Notes under the pieces: model-generated
The model's database searches: none
What the model saw: only the letters and a program-made list of their open reading frames with translations
Told to the model about the DNA's origin: nothing
Translations under genes and position numbers: made by a program
NCBI GenBank assembly: GCA_949361645.1
Contig: OX442430.1
Location: 3,738,249 to 3,802,248, forward strand
Direction of reading: 5' to 3'
Source of the DNA: Spongilla lacustris
Taxonomy: Eukaryota; Porifera; Demospongiae; Spongillida; Spongillidae
Length of the DNA: 64,000 bases
Part shown: one piece after another, positions 9,187-21,738 of the stretch
Numbering within the stretch: the first letter of the stretch is position 1
Layout: every line of letters begins with the position of its first letter

Positions 9187-12100
9187 TTACTAGTATGTAA
9201 TGGTTCAGTTATTAAAAGTCGTTACTATGATTTTAATGATAATACATGCATTGTGAATATCTCAGTTTAGAAATAACACTTATGGTTTAACATGGTTTAT
9301 CATAAACCATTCAATGGTAAATTAAATCTAATACACTCAGACATACTATCCATATGAAAATAGATTTATTAATGTGAAATAGTTTAATTATGAAAAGTCG
9401 TTATTATGATTTTAATGATAATACATGCATTGTGATTATCTCAGTTTAGAAATAACACTTATGGTTTAACATGGTTTATCATAAACCATTCAATGGTAAA
9501 TTAAATCTAATACACTCAGACATACTATCCATATGGATGTAGATTTATTAATGTGTAATTGTTTAATTATGAAAAGTGGTTATTATGATTTTAATGATAA
9601 TACATGCATTGTGAATATCTCAGTTTAGAAATAACACTTATGGTTTAAAATGGTTTATCATAAACCATTCAATGGTAAATTAAATCTAATACACTCAGAC
9701 ATACAATTCAAATGGAAATAGATTTAATAATATGTAATGGTTTAATGATTAAAAGTCGCTATTATGATTTTAATGATAATACATGCATTGTCAGTTTAGA
9801 ATTAACACTTATAGTTTAAAATGGTTTATCATAAACCATTCAATGGTAAATTAAATCTAATACACTCAGACATACTATCCATATGGAAATAGATTTATTA
9901 ATGTGTAATAGTTTAATTATGAAAAGTGGTTATTATGATTTTAATGATAATACATGTATTGTGAATATCTCAGTTTAGAAATAACACTTATCGTTTAACA
10001 TGGTTTATCATAAACCATTCAATGGTAAATTAAATCCAATACAATCAGACATACTATGCAGATAGAAATAGATTTCTAATATGTAATGGATTATTTATTA
10101 AAAGTCGTTATTATGATTTTAATGATAATACATGCATTGTGAATATCTCAGTTTAGAAATAACACTTATGGTTTAACATGGTTTATCATAAACCATTCAA
10201 TGCTAAATTAAATCTAATACACTCAGACATAGTATCCATATGGAAATAGATTTACTAGTATGTATTGGTTTATTCATTAATAGTCGTTATTATGATTTTA
10301 ATGATAATACATGCATTGTGAATATCTCAGTTTAGAAATAACACTTATGTTTAACATGGTTTATCATAAACCATTCAAAGGTAAAATAAATCTAATACAC
10401 TCAGACATACTATCCATACAGAAATAGATTTACTAACGTGTAATAGTTTAATTATGAAAAGTCGTTATTATGATTTTAATGATAAAACATGCATTGTTAA
10501 CATCTCAGTTTAGAAATAACACTTATAGTTTAACATGGTTTATCAATAACCATTCAATGCTAAACTAAATCTAATACACTCAGACATACTATCCATTTGG
10601 AAATAGATTTACTAATATGAAATGGTTTATTTATTAAAAGTCGTTATTTTGATTTTAATGATAATACATGCATTGTGAATATCTCAGTTTAGAAATAACA
10701 CTTATGGTTTAGCATGGTTTATCATAAACCATTCAATGGTAAATTAAATCTAATACACTCAGACATACTATTTATATGAAAATAGATTTAATATTTTGAA
10801 TGGTATAATTATTAAAAGTCGTTATTATGATTTTAAAGATAATACATGCATTGTGAATATCTCAGTTTAGAAATAACACTTAAGGTTTAACATGGTTTAT
10901 CATAAACCATTCAATGGTAAACTGAATCTAATACACTCAGACATACTATCCGTTTGGAAATAGATTTACTAATGTGTAATGGTTTAATTATTAAAAGTCG
11001 TTATTATGATTTAATGATAATATATGCATTGTGAGTATTTCAGTTTAGAAATAACACTTATGGTTTAACATGGTTAATCATAAACCATTCAATGGTAAAT
11101 TAAATCTAATACACTCAGAGATACTATCCATATGGAAATAGAGTTATTAATGTGTAATAGTATAATTATGAAAAGTCGTTATTATGATTTTAATGATAAT
11201 ACATGTATTGTAAAAATCTCAGTTTAGAAATAACACTTATGTTTAACATGGTTTATCATAAACCATTCAATGGTAAATTAAATTTAATACACTCAGACAT
11301 ACTATCCATATGGAAATAAATTTACTATTATGTAATTGTTTATTTATGAAAAGTCGTTATTATGATTTTAATGATAATACATGCATTGTGAATATCTCAA
11401 ATTAGAAACAACGCTTATGGTTTATCATGGTTTATCATAAACCATTCAACGGTAAACTAAATCTAATACACTCAGACATACTATCCATATGGAAATAGAT
11501 TAACTAGTATGTAATGGTTTAGTTATTAAAAGTCGTTATTATGATCTTAATGAAACTACATGCATTGTGAATATCGCAGTTTAGAAGTAACACTTATAGT
11601 TTAACATGGTTTATTAAAAACCATTCAATGGTTAATTAAATCTAACACACTCAGACATACTATCCATATGGAAATAGATTTACTAGTATGTAATGGTTTA
11701 GTTATTAAAAGTCGTTATTATGATTTTAATGAAAATTCATGCATTGTGACTATCTCAGTTTAGAAATAACACTTATGGTTTTACATGGTTTATCATAAAC
11801 CATTCAATGGTAAATTAAATCTAAGAATTTACTATTATGTAATGGTTTAATTATTTAAAGTCGATATTATGATATTAATGATAATACATGCATTGTGAAT
11901 ATCTCAAATTAGAAACAACACTTATGGTTTAACATGGTTTATCATAAACCATTCAATGGTAAATTAAATCTAATACACTCAGACATACTATCCATATGGT
12001 AATAGATTTACTAGTATGTAATGGTTTAGTTATTAAAAGTCGTTATTATGATTTTAGTGATAATACATGCATTGTGAATATCTCAGTTTAGAAATAACAC

Positions 12101-13070
12101 TGATGGTTAAAATGGTTTATCATAAATCATTCATTGGTCAATTAAATCTAATACACTCAGACATACTATTCATATGGATATAGATTTATTAATGTGTAAT
12201 AGTTAAATTATTAAAAGTGGTTATTATGATTTTAATGATAATACATGCATTGTGAATATCTCAGTTTAGAAATAACTTATTGTTTAACATGGTTTATCAT
12301 GAACCATTCTTAATAAATTAAATCTAATACACTCAGACATACTATCCATTTAAAAGTCGATTTACTAATATATAATGGTTTAATTATTAAAAGTCGTTAT
12401 TATGATTTTAATGAAAATACATGCATTGTGAATATCTCAGTTTAGAAATAACACTTATGGTTTAACATCGTTTATCATAAACCATTCAATGGTAAATTAA
12501 ATCCAATACAATCAGACATACTATGCCTATTAAAATAGATTTACTAATGTGTAATGGTTTAATTATTAAAAGTCGTTATTATGATTTTAATGAAAATACA
12601 TGCATTGTGAATATCTCAGTTTAGAAATAACACTTATGGTTTAACATGGTTTATCATAAACCATTCAATGGTTAGTTAAATCTAATACAGTCAGACATAC
12701 TATTCAAATAGAAATAGATTTACTAATATATAATGGTTTAATTATTAAAAGTCGTTATTATGATTTTAATGATAATACATGCATTGTGAATATCTCAGTT
12801 TAGAAATAACACTTATGGTTTAACATGGTTTATCATAAACCATTCAATGGTAAATTAAATCTAATACACTCAGACATACTATTCAAATGGAAATAGATTT
12901 ACTAATATGTAATGGTTTAATGCATTGTGAATATCTCAGTTTAGAAATAACACTTATGGTTTAACATGGTTTATCATAAACCATTCAATGCTAAATTAAA
13001 TCTAATACACTCAGACATACTATCCATACAGAAATAGATTTACTAACGTGTAATAGTTTAATTATGAAAA
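9187..13070 (+). repeat. Satellite A array, forward (continuation)
   Basis: About 22 monomers of the same 179-bp satellite as 1-4030, in the same orientation. It contains several short monomers, for example one losing most of its middle near 11820-11835 and one fused at 12915-12925, where two monomers are joined inside AATGCATTG. No gene is seen. It ends at an orientation switch near 13070. Confidence 0.96.
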
Positions 13071-13303
13071 ATAACGAATTTCAATAATTAAACCATAACA
13101 TATTAGTAAATCTTTTTCCATTTGAATAGTATGTCTGAGTGTATTTGATTTAATTTACCATTGATTGGTTTATGATAAACCAGTTTAAACCATAAGTGTT
13201 ATTTCTAAACTGAGATATTCACAATGCATGTATTATCATTGAAATCATAATAACGACTTTTAATAATTAAACTATTACATATTAGTAAATCTATTTCCAT
13301 TTA
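13071..13303 (-). repeat. Inverted satellite A segment, about 1.3 monomers
   Basis: After TTAATTATGAAAA the sequence switches to the reverse complement of satellite A, with landmarks AAACCATAAGTGTTATTTC and GATATTCACAATGCATG. It runs about 230 bp and then joins the 26-bp minisatellite at AAGAAGGCCTAC near 13303. The orientation matches the satellite on the far side of the minisatellite (41830 onward), though that one is subfamily B. Confidence 0.9.
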
Positions 13304-16300
13304 AGAAGGCCTACTATCAGAGCACCAACAGTAGCCCTACTATCAGAGCACCAACCGTAGGCTTACTACCAGAGCACCAATTTTAGGCGTACTATATGAA
13401 GCACCAGCAGTTGGCCAACTGATAGAGCACCAACAGTAGGTCTACTACCAGAGCACCAATAGTAGACCTACTATCAAAGTACAAACAGTAGGCCTACTAT
13501 TGGAGCTATAACAGTAGGCCTACCACCAGAGTACAAAGAGTAGACCTACTATCTGAGCACCAACAGTAGGCCTACCATCAGAGCACTAACAGTAGGCCTA
13601 CTATGAGAGCACTAACACTATAGGCCTACTACCAGAGCACCAACATTAGGTCTACTACCAGAGCAACAACGGTAGGTCCACTACCAGAGCATCAACACTA
13701 GGCCTACTACCGGAGCCCCAACAGTATAGGCCTTCTATCAGACCACTAACAGTACTATTACGTAAGCTTACTATCAGAGCATCAAATATAGGCCTACTCT
13801 CAGAGAGCACCAACAGTAGGTCCATTACCAGAGGATCAACAGTAGGCCTACTACCAGAGTACCAACTGTAGGCCAATACTCTCAGAGGACCATCAGTAGG
13901 CCTACTACCAGAGTACCAACAGTAGGCCTATACTCACAGAGCACCAACAGTAAGCCTAATATCAGTGCACCATGCAACATTAGGCCTGCTATCAGAACTC
14001 CAACAGTAGGCCTACTATCAGAGCACCAACTGTGGGCCTTCTACCAGAGCACAGACAGTAGGCCTACTATCAAGACAACAACAGTAGGTCTACTATCAGT
14101 GCACCAACAGTAGCCCTACTATCAGAGCACCAATGATAGGTCTACTATCAGAGCCCCAACAGTAGGCCTACTACCAGAGCACAGACAGTAGGCCTACTAT
14201 CAAGTCGGCAACATAGGTCTACCATCAGAGCACCAACAGTAGACCTACTTTCAGAGCACCAACAGTAGGTCCACTATCAGAGCACCAACAGTGGGCCAAC
14301 TACCAGAGCACAGACAGTAGGCCTACTATCATGTCACCAACAGTAGGCCTACTATCAGAACACCAACAGTAGCCCTACTATCAGAGCACCAACAGTAGGG
14401 TAACTACCAGAGCACCAACATTAGGCCTACTACCAGAGCACCAACAGTAGGTCTTCTACAAGAGGACCAGCAGTAGGCCTACTATCAGAGCACCAACAGT
14501 AGGCCTACTATCGGAGCACCAACAGTAGGCGTACTACCAGAGAACAAACAGTAGGTCTATTATCGGAGCATCAACAGTATAGGCCTACCATCATAGCACC
14601 AACAGTAGACCTACTATCCGAGCACCAACAGTTGGCCTACCATCAGAGCACTAACAGTAGGCCAACAATGAGAGCACCAACAGTAGGTCTACTACCAGAG
14701 CACCAGCAGTAGGCCTACTACCGGAGCACCAAAAGTATAGGCCTACTATCAGACCACCAACAGTACTAGTAGGCTTACTATCAGAGCATCAAGTATGGAC
14801 CTACTCTCAGAGCACCAACAGTAGGTCTATTACCAGAGGATCAACAGTAGGCCTACTACCCGAGTACCAACTGTAGGCCCATACTCCCAGAGGACCAACA
14901 GTAGCCCCACCATCAGAGCACTAACAGAAGGCCTACAATCAGAGCACCAACAATATAGGCCTACTACCAGAGCACCAACTGTAGGTATACTACCAGAGCA
15001 CCAATAGGCCTACTGCTGGAGCTCTAACTGTATAGGCCTACAATCAGACCACCAACAGTACTAGTAGGCCTACTATCAAAGCATCAGATATAGGCCTACT
15101 ATCAGAGCACCATCAGTAGGCCTACTATCAGAGCACCAACAGTATGCCTACTATCAGAGCACCAACAGTTGGTCTACTACCAGATCACAGACAGTAGGCC
15201 TACTATCAAGTCACCAACAGTAATCAAGTCACCAACAGTAGATCTACTATCAGAGCACCAACAGTTGGTCTACTACCCGATCACAGACAGTAGGCCTACT
15301 ATCAAGTCACCAACAGTAGGTCTACTATCAGAGCACCAACAGTAGGCTTACTACCAGAGCACGAACTGTTGGTCTACTACAAGAGGACCAACAGTAGGCC
15401 TACTATCAGAGCACCAACAGTAGGTCTACTACCAGAGCACCATCAGTAGGCCTACTACCGGAGCCCCAACAGTATAGGCCTACTATCAGACCACCTACAG
15501 TACTAGTAGGCCTACAATCAGAGCATCAAATATAGGCCTACAATCAGAGCATCAAATATAGGCCTACTCTCAGAGCACCAACAGTAGGTCCATTACCAGA
15601 GGATCAACAGTAGGCCTACTACCAGAGTACCAACTGTAGGCCTATACTCTCAGATGATCATCAGTAGGCCTACTACCAGAGTACCAACAGCAGGCCTATA
15701 CTCTCAAAGCAGCAACAGTAGGCCTAATATCAGTGCACCATGCAACAGTAGGCTTGCTATCAGAACTCCAACAGTATGCCTAGTATTAGAGCCCCAACAT
15801 TGGGCCTACTACCAGAGAACAAACAGTAGGCCTACTATCAAGTCAACAACAGTAGGTCTATTATCACTGCACCAGCAGTAGCCCTATCATCAGAGCACCA
15901 ACAGTAGGCCTACTACCAGAGCACAGACAGTAGGCCTACGATCTAGTCGGCAACCTAGGTCTACTATCAGAGTACCAACAGTAGACCTACTATCAGAGTA
16001 CCAACAGTAGGTATACTATCGGAGCACCAACAGTATAGGCCTACCATCATAGCACCAAAAGTAGACCTACTTATCAGAGGACCAACAGTAGGCCTACCAT
16101 CAGAGCACTAACAGTAGGCTTGCAATGAGTGCACCAACAGTAGGTCGATAACCAGAGCACCAACATTAGGCCTACTACCAGAGCCCCAACAGTATAGGCC
16201 TAGTATCAGACCACCAACAGTACTAGAAGGCCTACTATCAGAGCATCAAATATAGGCCTACTCTCAGAGCACCAACAGTAGATCTATTACCTGAGGATCA

Positions 16301-19300
16301 ACAGTAGGCCTACTACCAGAGTACCAACTGTAGGCCTATGCTCTCAGAGGACCATCAGTAGGCCTACTGCCAACTAGCAACAGTAGGCCTACTGCCACCT
16401 ACCAACAGTAGGCTTATACTCTCAGAGCACCAACAGTAGGCCTACTTACAGAGCACCATGCAACAGTAGGCCTGCTATCAGAACTCCAACAGTTGGCCTA
16501 CTATAATAGCACCAACAGTGGGCCTACTACCAGAGCACAGACAGTAGGCCTACTATCAAGTCACCAAAAGTAGGTCTACTATCAGTGCATCAACAGTAGC
16601 CCTATACTATCAGAGCACAGACTGTAGGCCTACTATCAAGTCGGCAACATACGTCTACTATCAGAGCACCAACAGCAGACCTACAATCAGAGCACCAACA
16701 GTAGGTCTACTATCTGAGCACCAACAGTACCAGAGCACAGTAGACCTACTATCAAAGTCATCAACAGTAGGCCTACTATCAGAGCACCAACAGTAGCCCT
16801 ACTATCAGAGCACCAACAGTAGGCTTAGTACCAAAGCACCAAGAGTAGGCCTACTACCAGAGCACCAACAGTCAGTAGGTCTACTACAAGAGGACCAGCA
16901 GTAGGCCTACTATAAGAGCACGAATAGTATAAGCCTACTATCAGACCACCAACAGTACTAGTAGGCTTACTATCAGAACACCAACAGAAGGCCTACTATT
17001 AGAGCAACAACAATAGGCCTATTACCAGACCACCAACAGTAGCCCTACTCCTAGAGTACCAAATGTAGGCCTACTATCAGAGCACCAACAGTACTAGTAG
17101 CCCTTCTATCAGAGCACCAACAGTGGGTCTACTACCAGAGCACCAACAATAGGCCTACTATCAGAGCACCAACAGTAGGCTCATTACCAGAGCACCAACA
17201 GAAGTTCTACTACCAGATCAAGGACCAACAGTAGGGTTCCTACCAGAGCGCAAACAGTTGGCCTATACAATCAGAGCACCAACAGTAGGCCTAATATCAG
17301 AGTTCCATGCAGCAGTAGCCCTACCATCAGAACTTCAACAGTAGGCCTACTATCAGAGCACCAACAGTGCTCCTACTACCAGAACACCATCAGTAGGCCT
17401 ACTGTCAAATCACAAACAGTACTACTATCTGAGCACCAACTGTTGCCCATCTATCAGAGGACCAACAGTAGCCCTACTATCAGAGCACCAAGAGTAGGCC
17501 TACTATCAGAGCACCAAATGTTGGCCTACTATCAGAGCACCAACAATTCTTGTAGGCCTACTATAAGAGCGCCAACAGTAGGTCTACTACCAGGGCATCA
17601 ACAGTAGCTCCACTACCAGAGGACCAACGGTGGGCCTACTATCCGAGCGCCATGCAACGGTAGGCCTACTATCAGAACACCAACAGTAGGCCTACTATCA
17701 GAGCACCAACAGCGGGCTTACTACCAGAGCACCAACAGTGGGCCTACTAACAAGTCACCAACAGTATGTCTACTATCAAGGCAACAACAGTAGCCCTACT
17801 GTCAGAACACCAACAGCAGGTCTATTAACTGAGCACCAACAGTAGGCCTACTACCAGAGCACCAACAATAGCCAACTATCAAGCACCATAAGTAGCCGTA
17901 CTATCAGAGGATCAACAGCAGCTCTACTATCAGAGAACCAACAGTAGGCCTACTGCCAGAGCACGAACAGAAGGTCTACTACCAGAGCACCAAGTGTAGG
18001 CCTACTATCAGAGGACCAACAGTAGGTCTACTATCAGAGCACCAACAGTAGCCCTACTATCAGAGCACCAACAGTAGGCTTACTACCAGAGAACCAACAG
18101 TAGGCCTACTACCAGAGCACCAACAGTAGGTCTACTACAAGAGGACCAGCTGTAGGCCTACTATCAAACCACCAACAGTAGGCCAACTGTTAGAGCACCA
18201 ACAATAGTAGGCCTACTATCAGAACACCATCAGTAGGCCTACTATCAGAGCAAAAACACTAGGCCTACTATCGGCGCACTAACAGTAGGCCATTAAACAC
18301 ACAGTAGGCCTACTATTGGAGCACCAATAGTGTAGGACTACTATCATAGCACCAACAGTAGACCACCAACAGTAGGCCTACTGCCAGAGCACGAACAGAA
18401 GGTCTACTACCAGAGCACAGACAGTAGACCTACTATCAAGTCACCAACAGTAGGCCTACTATCAGATCACCAACAGTAGCCCTACTATCAGAGCACCAAC
18501 AGTAGGCTTACTACCAGAGAACCAACAGTAGGCCTACTACCAGAGCACCAACAGTAGGTCTACTACAAGAGGACCAGCTGTAGGCCTACTATCAAACCAC
18601 CAACAGTAGGCCAACTGTTAGAGCACCAACAATAGTAGGCCTACTATCAGAACACCATCAGTAGGCCTACTATCAGAGCAAAAACACTAGGCCTACTATT
18701 GGCGCACTAACAGTAGGCCATTAAACACACAGTAGGCCTACTATTGGAGCACCAATAGTGTAGGACTACTATCATAGCACCAACAGTAGACCACCAACAG
18801 TAGGCCTACCATCAGAGCACTAACAGTTGGCCTACTATGAGAGCACTAACAATATTGGCCTACTACCAGAGCACCAACAGTAGGTCTACTATCGGAGCCC
18901 CAACAATATAGGCCTACTAACAGACCTCCAACAGTAGGCCTATTGTCAGAGTACAAATTGTAGGCCTACTATCAGAGCACTAACAGTAGGCCTATAACCA
19001 GACAATACACAATAGGCCTACTACCGGAGCACCAGTAGTGTTGGCCTACGTACTATCATATCACCAACAGTAGACCTACTATCAGAGCACCATCTGTAGG
19101 CCTACCATCAGAGCACTAACAGTAGGCCTACTATGAGAGCACTAAAATTTTGGCCCACTACCAGAGCACCAACAGTAGGTCTAGTACCGGAGCCCCAACA
19201 GTATAGGCCTACTATCAGACCACCAACAGTGCTAGTAGCCCTACAATGTGAGCATCAAATATAGGCCTATACTCTCAGAGCACCAACAGTAGGTCTAATG

Positions 19301-20597
19301 CCAGAGGATCAACAGTAGGCCTACTACCAGAGTACCAACTGTAGGCCTATACTCTCAGAGGACGATCAGTAGGCCTTCGACCAGAGTACCAGCAGTAGGC
19401 CTATACTCTCTGAGCACCAACAGTAGGCCTACTATCAGAGCACCAACAGTAGGCTTACTACCCGAGCACCAACAGTAGGCCTACTATCAGAGTACCAACA
19501 GTAGGTCTATAAGAAGAAGACCGGCATTCGGCCTACTATCAGTGCACCAACAGTAGGCCAACTGTTAGAGCACCAACAGTAGGTCTAATACCAGAGCACC
19601 AATAGTAGGCCTACTATCAGAGCACCAACAGTGGGCCTTCTACCAGGCCACAGACAGCAGGCCTACTATCAAGTCACCAACAGTAAATCTACTATCAGTG
19701 CACCAACAGTAGCCCTACTATCAGAGCACCAACAGTAGGTCTAATACCAGAGCACCAATAGTAGGCCTACTATCAGAGCACCGTCAGTAGGCCTACTATC
19801 AGAGCACAAACATTAGGCCTACTATCGGAGCTCCAACAGTAGGCCTATTACCTGAGAACAAACAGAAGGCCTATTATCGGAGCACCAATAGTATAGGCCT
19901 ACCATCATAGCACCAACAGTAGACCTACTATCTGAGCACCAACAGTAGGCCTACCATCAGAGCACTAAGGGTAGGCCTACAATGAGAGCACTAAAAATAC
20001 AGGCCTACTACCAGAGCACCAAAGTAGGTCAACTACCAGAGCACCAAGAGTAGGCCTTCTACTGGAGCCCCAACTCTATAGGACTGCAATCAGACCACCA
20101 ACAGCACAATTAGGCCTTCTACTGGAGCCCCAACTCTATTGGACTGCAATCAGACCACCAACAGCACAAGTAGACCTACTATCAGAGCATCAAATATTGG
20201 CCCACTATCAGAGCACCATCAGTAGGCCTACTATCAGAGCACCAACAGTAGGCCTACTATCAGAACACCAACTGTTGGTCTACTCTCTGAGCACCAACAG
20301 TGTTCCTACTACCAGAGCACAGACAGTAGGCCTACTATCAAGTCACCAACAGCAGGCCTACTATCAGAGCACCAACAGTAGCCCTACTATCAAAGCCAAA
20401 ACCTTAGGCTTACTACCAGAGCACCAACAGCAGGCCTACTACCAGAGCACCAACTGTAGGTCTACTATAAATGGACCTACAGTAGGCCTACTATCAGATC
20501 ACCAACAGTAGGCCCATTAACAGAGCACAAACATAAGGCCTACTATCGGAGCACCAACAGTAGGCCTACTACCAGAGCACCAACAATAGGCCTACTA
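13304..20597 (+). repeat. 26-bp minisatellite array, forward arm
   Basis: About 280 degenerate copies of a 26-bp unit made of ACTATCAGAGCACCAACAG followed by TAGGCCT. The common variant has ACCAG for ATCAG. The core AGTAGGCCTACT is a perfect 12-bp palindrome holding an AGGCCT site. Recurrent variant units (a CATGCAAC insertion, AGTATAGGCC, ACAGACAG) form longer blocks. Block duplications include about 428 bp (18040-18370 against 18468-18800) and a 60-bp doublet at 20051-20170. Short open frames within the array are chance readings of the repeat. No gene is seen. Confidence 0.96.
18040..18800 (+). repeat. Tandem block duplication within the minisatellite, 428-bp offset
   Basis: The rare string GAGGACCAGC followed by TGTAGG occurs at 18141 and 18569. 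Long variant-rich stretches around both copies agree almost base for base, including ATTAAACACACAGTAGG and GGAGCACCAATAGTGTAGG. This is a recent unequal exchange or replication slip over about 16 units. Confidence 0.85.
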
Positions 20598-20620
20598 CAA
20601 GTAGGCCTATTGTTGGTGCT
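20576..20620. repeat. Perfect hairpin at the minisatellite orientation switch
   Basis: The left arm 20576-20596 and the right arm 20600-20620 are perfect 21-bp reverse complements around the 3-bp spacer ACA (20597-20599). The arms begin AGCACCAACAATAGG. To the left every minisatellite unit reads forward. To the right, and again after 25689, every unit reads reverse. This is the axis of the mirror arrangement. Confidence 0.93.
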
Positions 20621-20632
20621 ACCATAGTAGCA

Positions 20633-21017
20633 TGGTAAAATCTTTCAGCCACTTGTTTGCCAGATCGCCAAGCCGAGTCGCTAACTCCCGATGCATCTCC
20701 TCGACACCTTTGGTACTCGCGCGGAACCGTTGACAGTAGGTCTCCTCGGTGATGTCATATCGCCGTAAGATTGCTGCCTTCACAACGTCGTAATCTAGCG
20801 CTTGATCTGTAGGCAGCAACGCGTAAGCTTGTTGGGCTTTCCCGGTTAGTTGGGGCGCTAGCTTGAAGATCCATTTGGTCTTTGCAACTGCGTAAGCAGT
20901 CATCAGACGCTCGAAGGTAGTTAAACAAGCTTCGATGTCGTCTTTCTCGTTGAGCCTCACCACTCGAAACTCGTTCTCACTCCCAGACTTGGACGAGACA
21001 AGGAGCTCCGTGCTCAA
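20633..21017 (-). pseudogene. Inverted gag fragment of the Gmr1-like element
   Basis: About 128 codons of Gag read on the minus strand without an ATG (the frame opens at a TTG at 21017). Visible are FRVVRLNEKDDIEACLTTFE, the KLAPQLTGKAQQAYALLP helix region, and YCQRFRASTKGVEEMHREL with LGDLANKWL, which resembles the SCAN-like core of retroelement Gag. Bases 20633-20869 are an inverted copy of 21066-21303, about 97% identical. This piece keeps about 128 bp of Gag coding sequence that the plus-strand copy has lost. It is separated from the minisatellite by only a dozen bases (20621-20632). Confidence 0.88.
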
Positions 21018-21019
21018 CT

Positions 21020-21380
21020 AGACCTGTTGTCAAAGCTTGCAGAAGCAAAATCTGACTCGTCCAAGTCTTCAAGCTAGCGCCCCAACTAACCGGGAAAGCC
21101 CAACAAGCTTATGCGTGCTGCCTACGGATCAAGCGCTAGATTACGACGTTGTGAAGTCAGCAATCTTACGGCGATATGACATCACCGAGGAGACCTACTG
21201 TCAACGGTTCCGCGCGAGTACCAAAGGTGTCGAGGAGATGCATCGGGAGTTATAGCGACTCGGCTTGGCGATCTGGCAAACAAGTGGCTGAAAGATGTTA
21301 CCACGGTGGATCAGATAAAAGATGCTGTTGTTTTGGAGCTGTTCCTGAATTGTCTATTACCTATAATACGTGTATGCATG
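21020..21380 (+). pseudogene. Gag N-terminal part of the Gmr1-like element, with internal deletion
   Basis: Reads outward from the centre near 21018 as LLSKLAEAKSDSSKS, then jumps by deletion at TCT (around 21064-21068) to the KLAPQLTG region. It then continues through YCQRFRASTKGVEEMHREL, LATRLGDLANKWLKD and VVLELFLN. Compared with the inverted copy it has a one-base loss in GCGTGCTGCC (near 21115) and a TA insertion near 21252 that creates an in-frame TAG. The reading is cut at 21380 by the terminal-inverted-repeat insertion and resumes at 21739 with KERKPKSVLEAGQLADDY. Confidence 0.82.
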
Positions 21381-21738
21381 GGCGTACACAGGGGGGGGTC
21401 GATGGGTTCGAACGACCCCCCCTCCCCAAAATGAGGTCACCAGTTTTTAAATGAGGTCACCAGTTTTAACTATTTGTTGATTACTCCACTTGAATTTACT
21501 TTATGCGGACAGCACCCCCCCCCCCCCCCGCTTGTTGAATCGGCCGGAGGCAGACAGCACCCCCCCCCCCCCTACCCGCTCGTTGAATCGGCCGAAGGCG
21601 GACAGCACCCCCCCCCCCCCCCCCCCCCCCCCCCCCGCTCGTTGAATCGGCCGAATCGCGTAATCCATAATTTTGCCGTGACGTAAGGTCACTTTATATA
21701 AAATTTCGACCCTCCCTTGGCCGAAGGCTGCGTACGCC
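21381..21738. mobile_element. MITE-like insertion with 11-bp TIRs and poly-C tracts
   Basis: The ends are GGCGTACACAG (21381-21391) and CTGCGTACGCC (21728-21738), inverted with one mismatch. The 358 bp between them interrupt gag, whose frame picks up exactly at 21739. Inside are a hairpin of GGGGGGTCG and CGACCCCCC (about 21393-21420), a doublet of AATGAGGTCACCAGTTTT (21430 and 21450), and three copies of a unit GACAGCA + C-run + CTCGTTGAATCGGCCG. The C-runs are 15 (21515-21529), 13 (21560-21572) and 29 (21608-21636) bases. There is no transposase frame. I see no clear target duplication, so the class is uncertain. Confidence 0.7.

Noticed and set aside
13304..20597. CRISPR-like array
   Set aside because: Units are contiguous degenerate 26-bp repeats with no unique spacers, in a eukaryotic repeat context without cas genes.
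20619..21255. Two separate host genes in opposite orientation
   Set aside because: Both are pieces of the same retroelement Gag, one an inverted copy of the other, and neither has a proper start.
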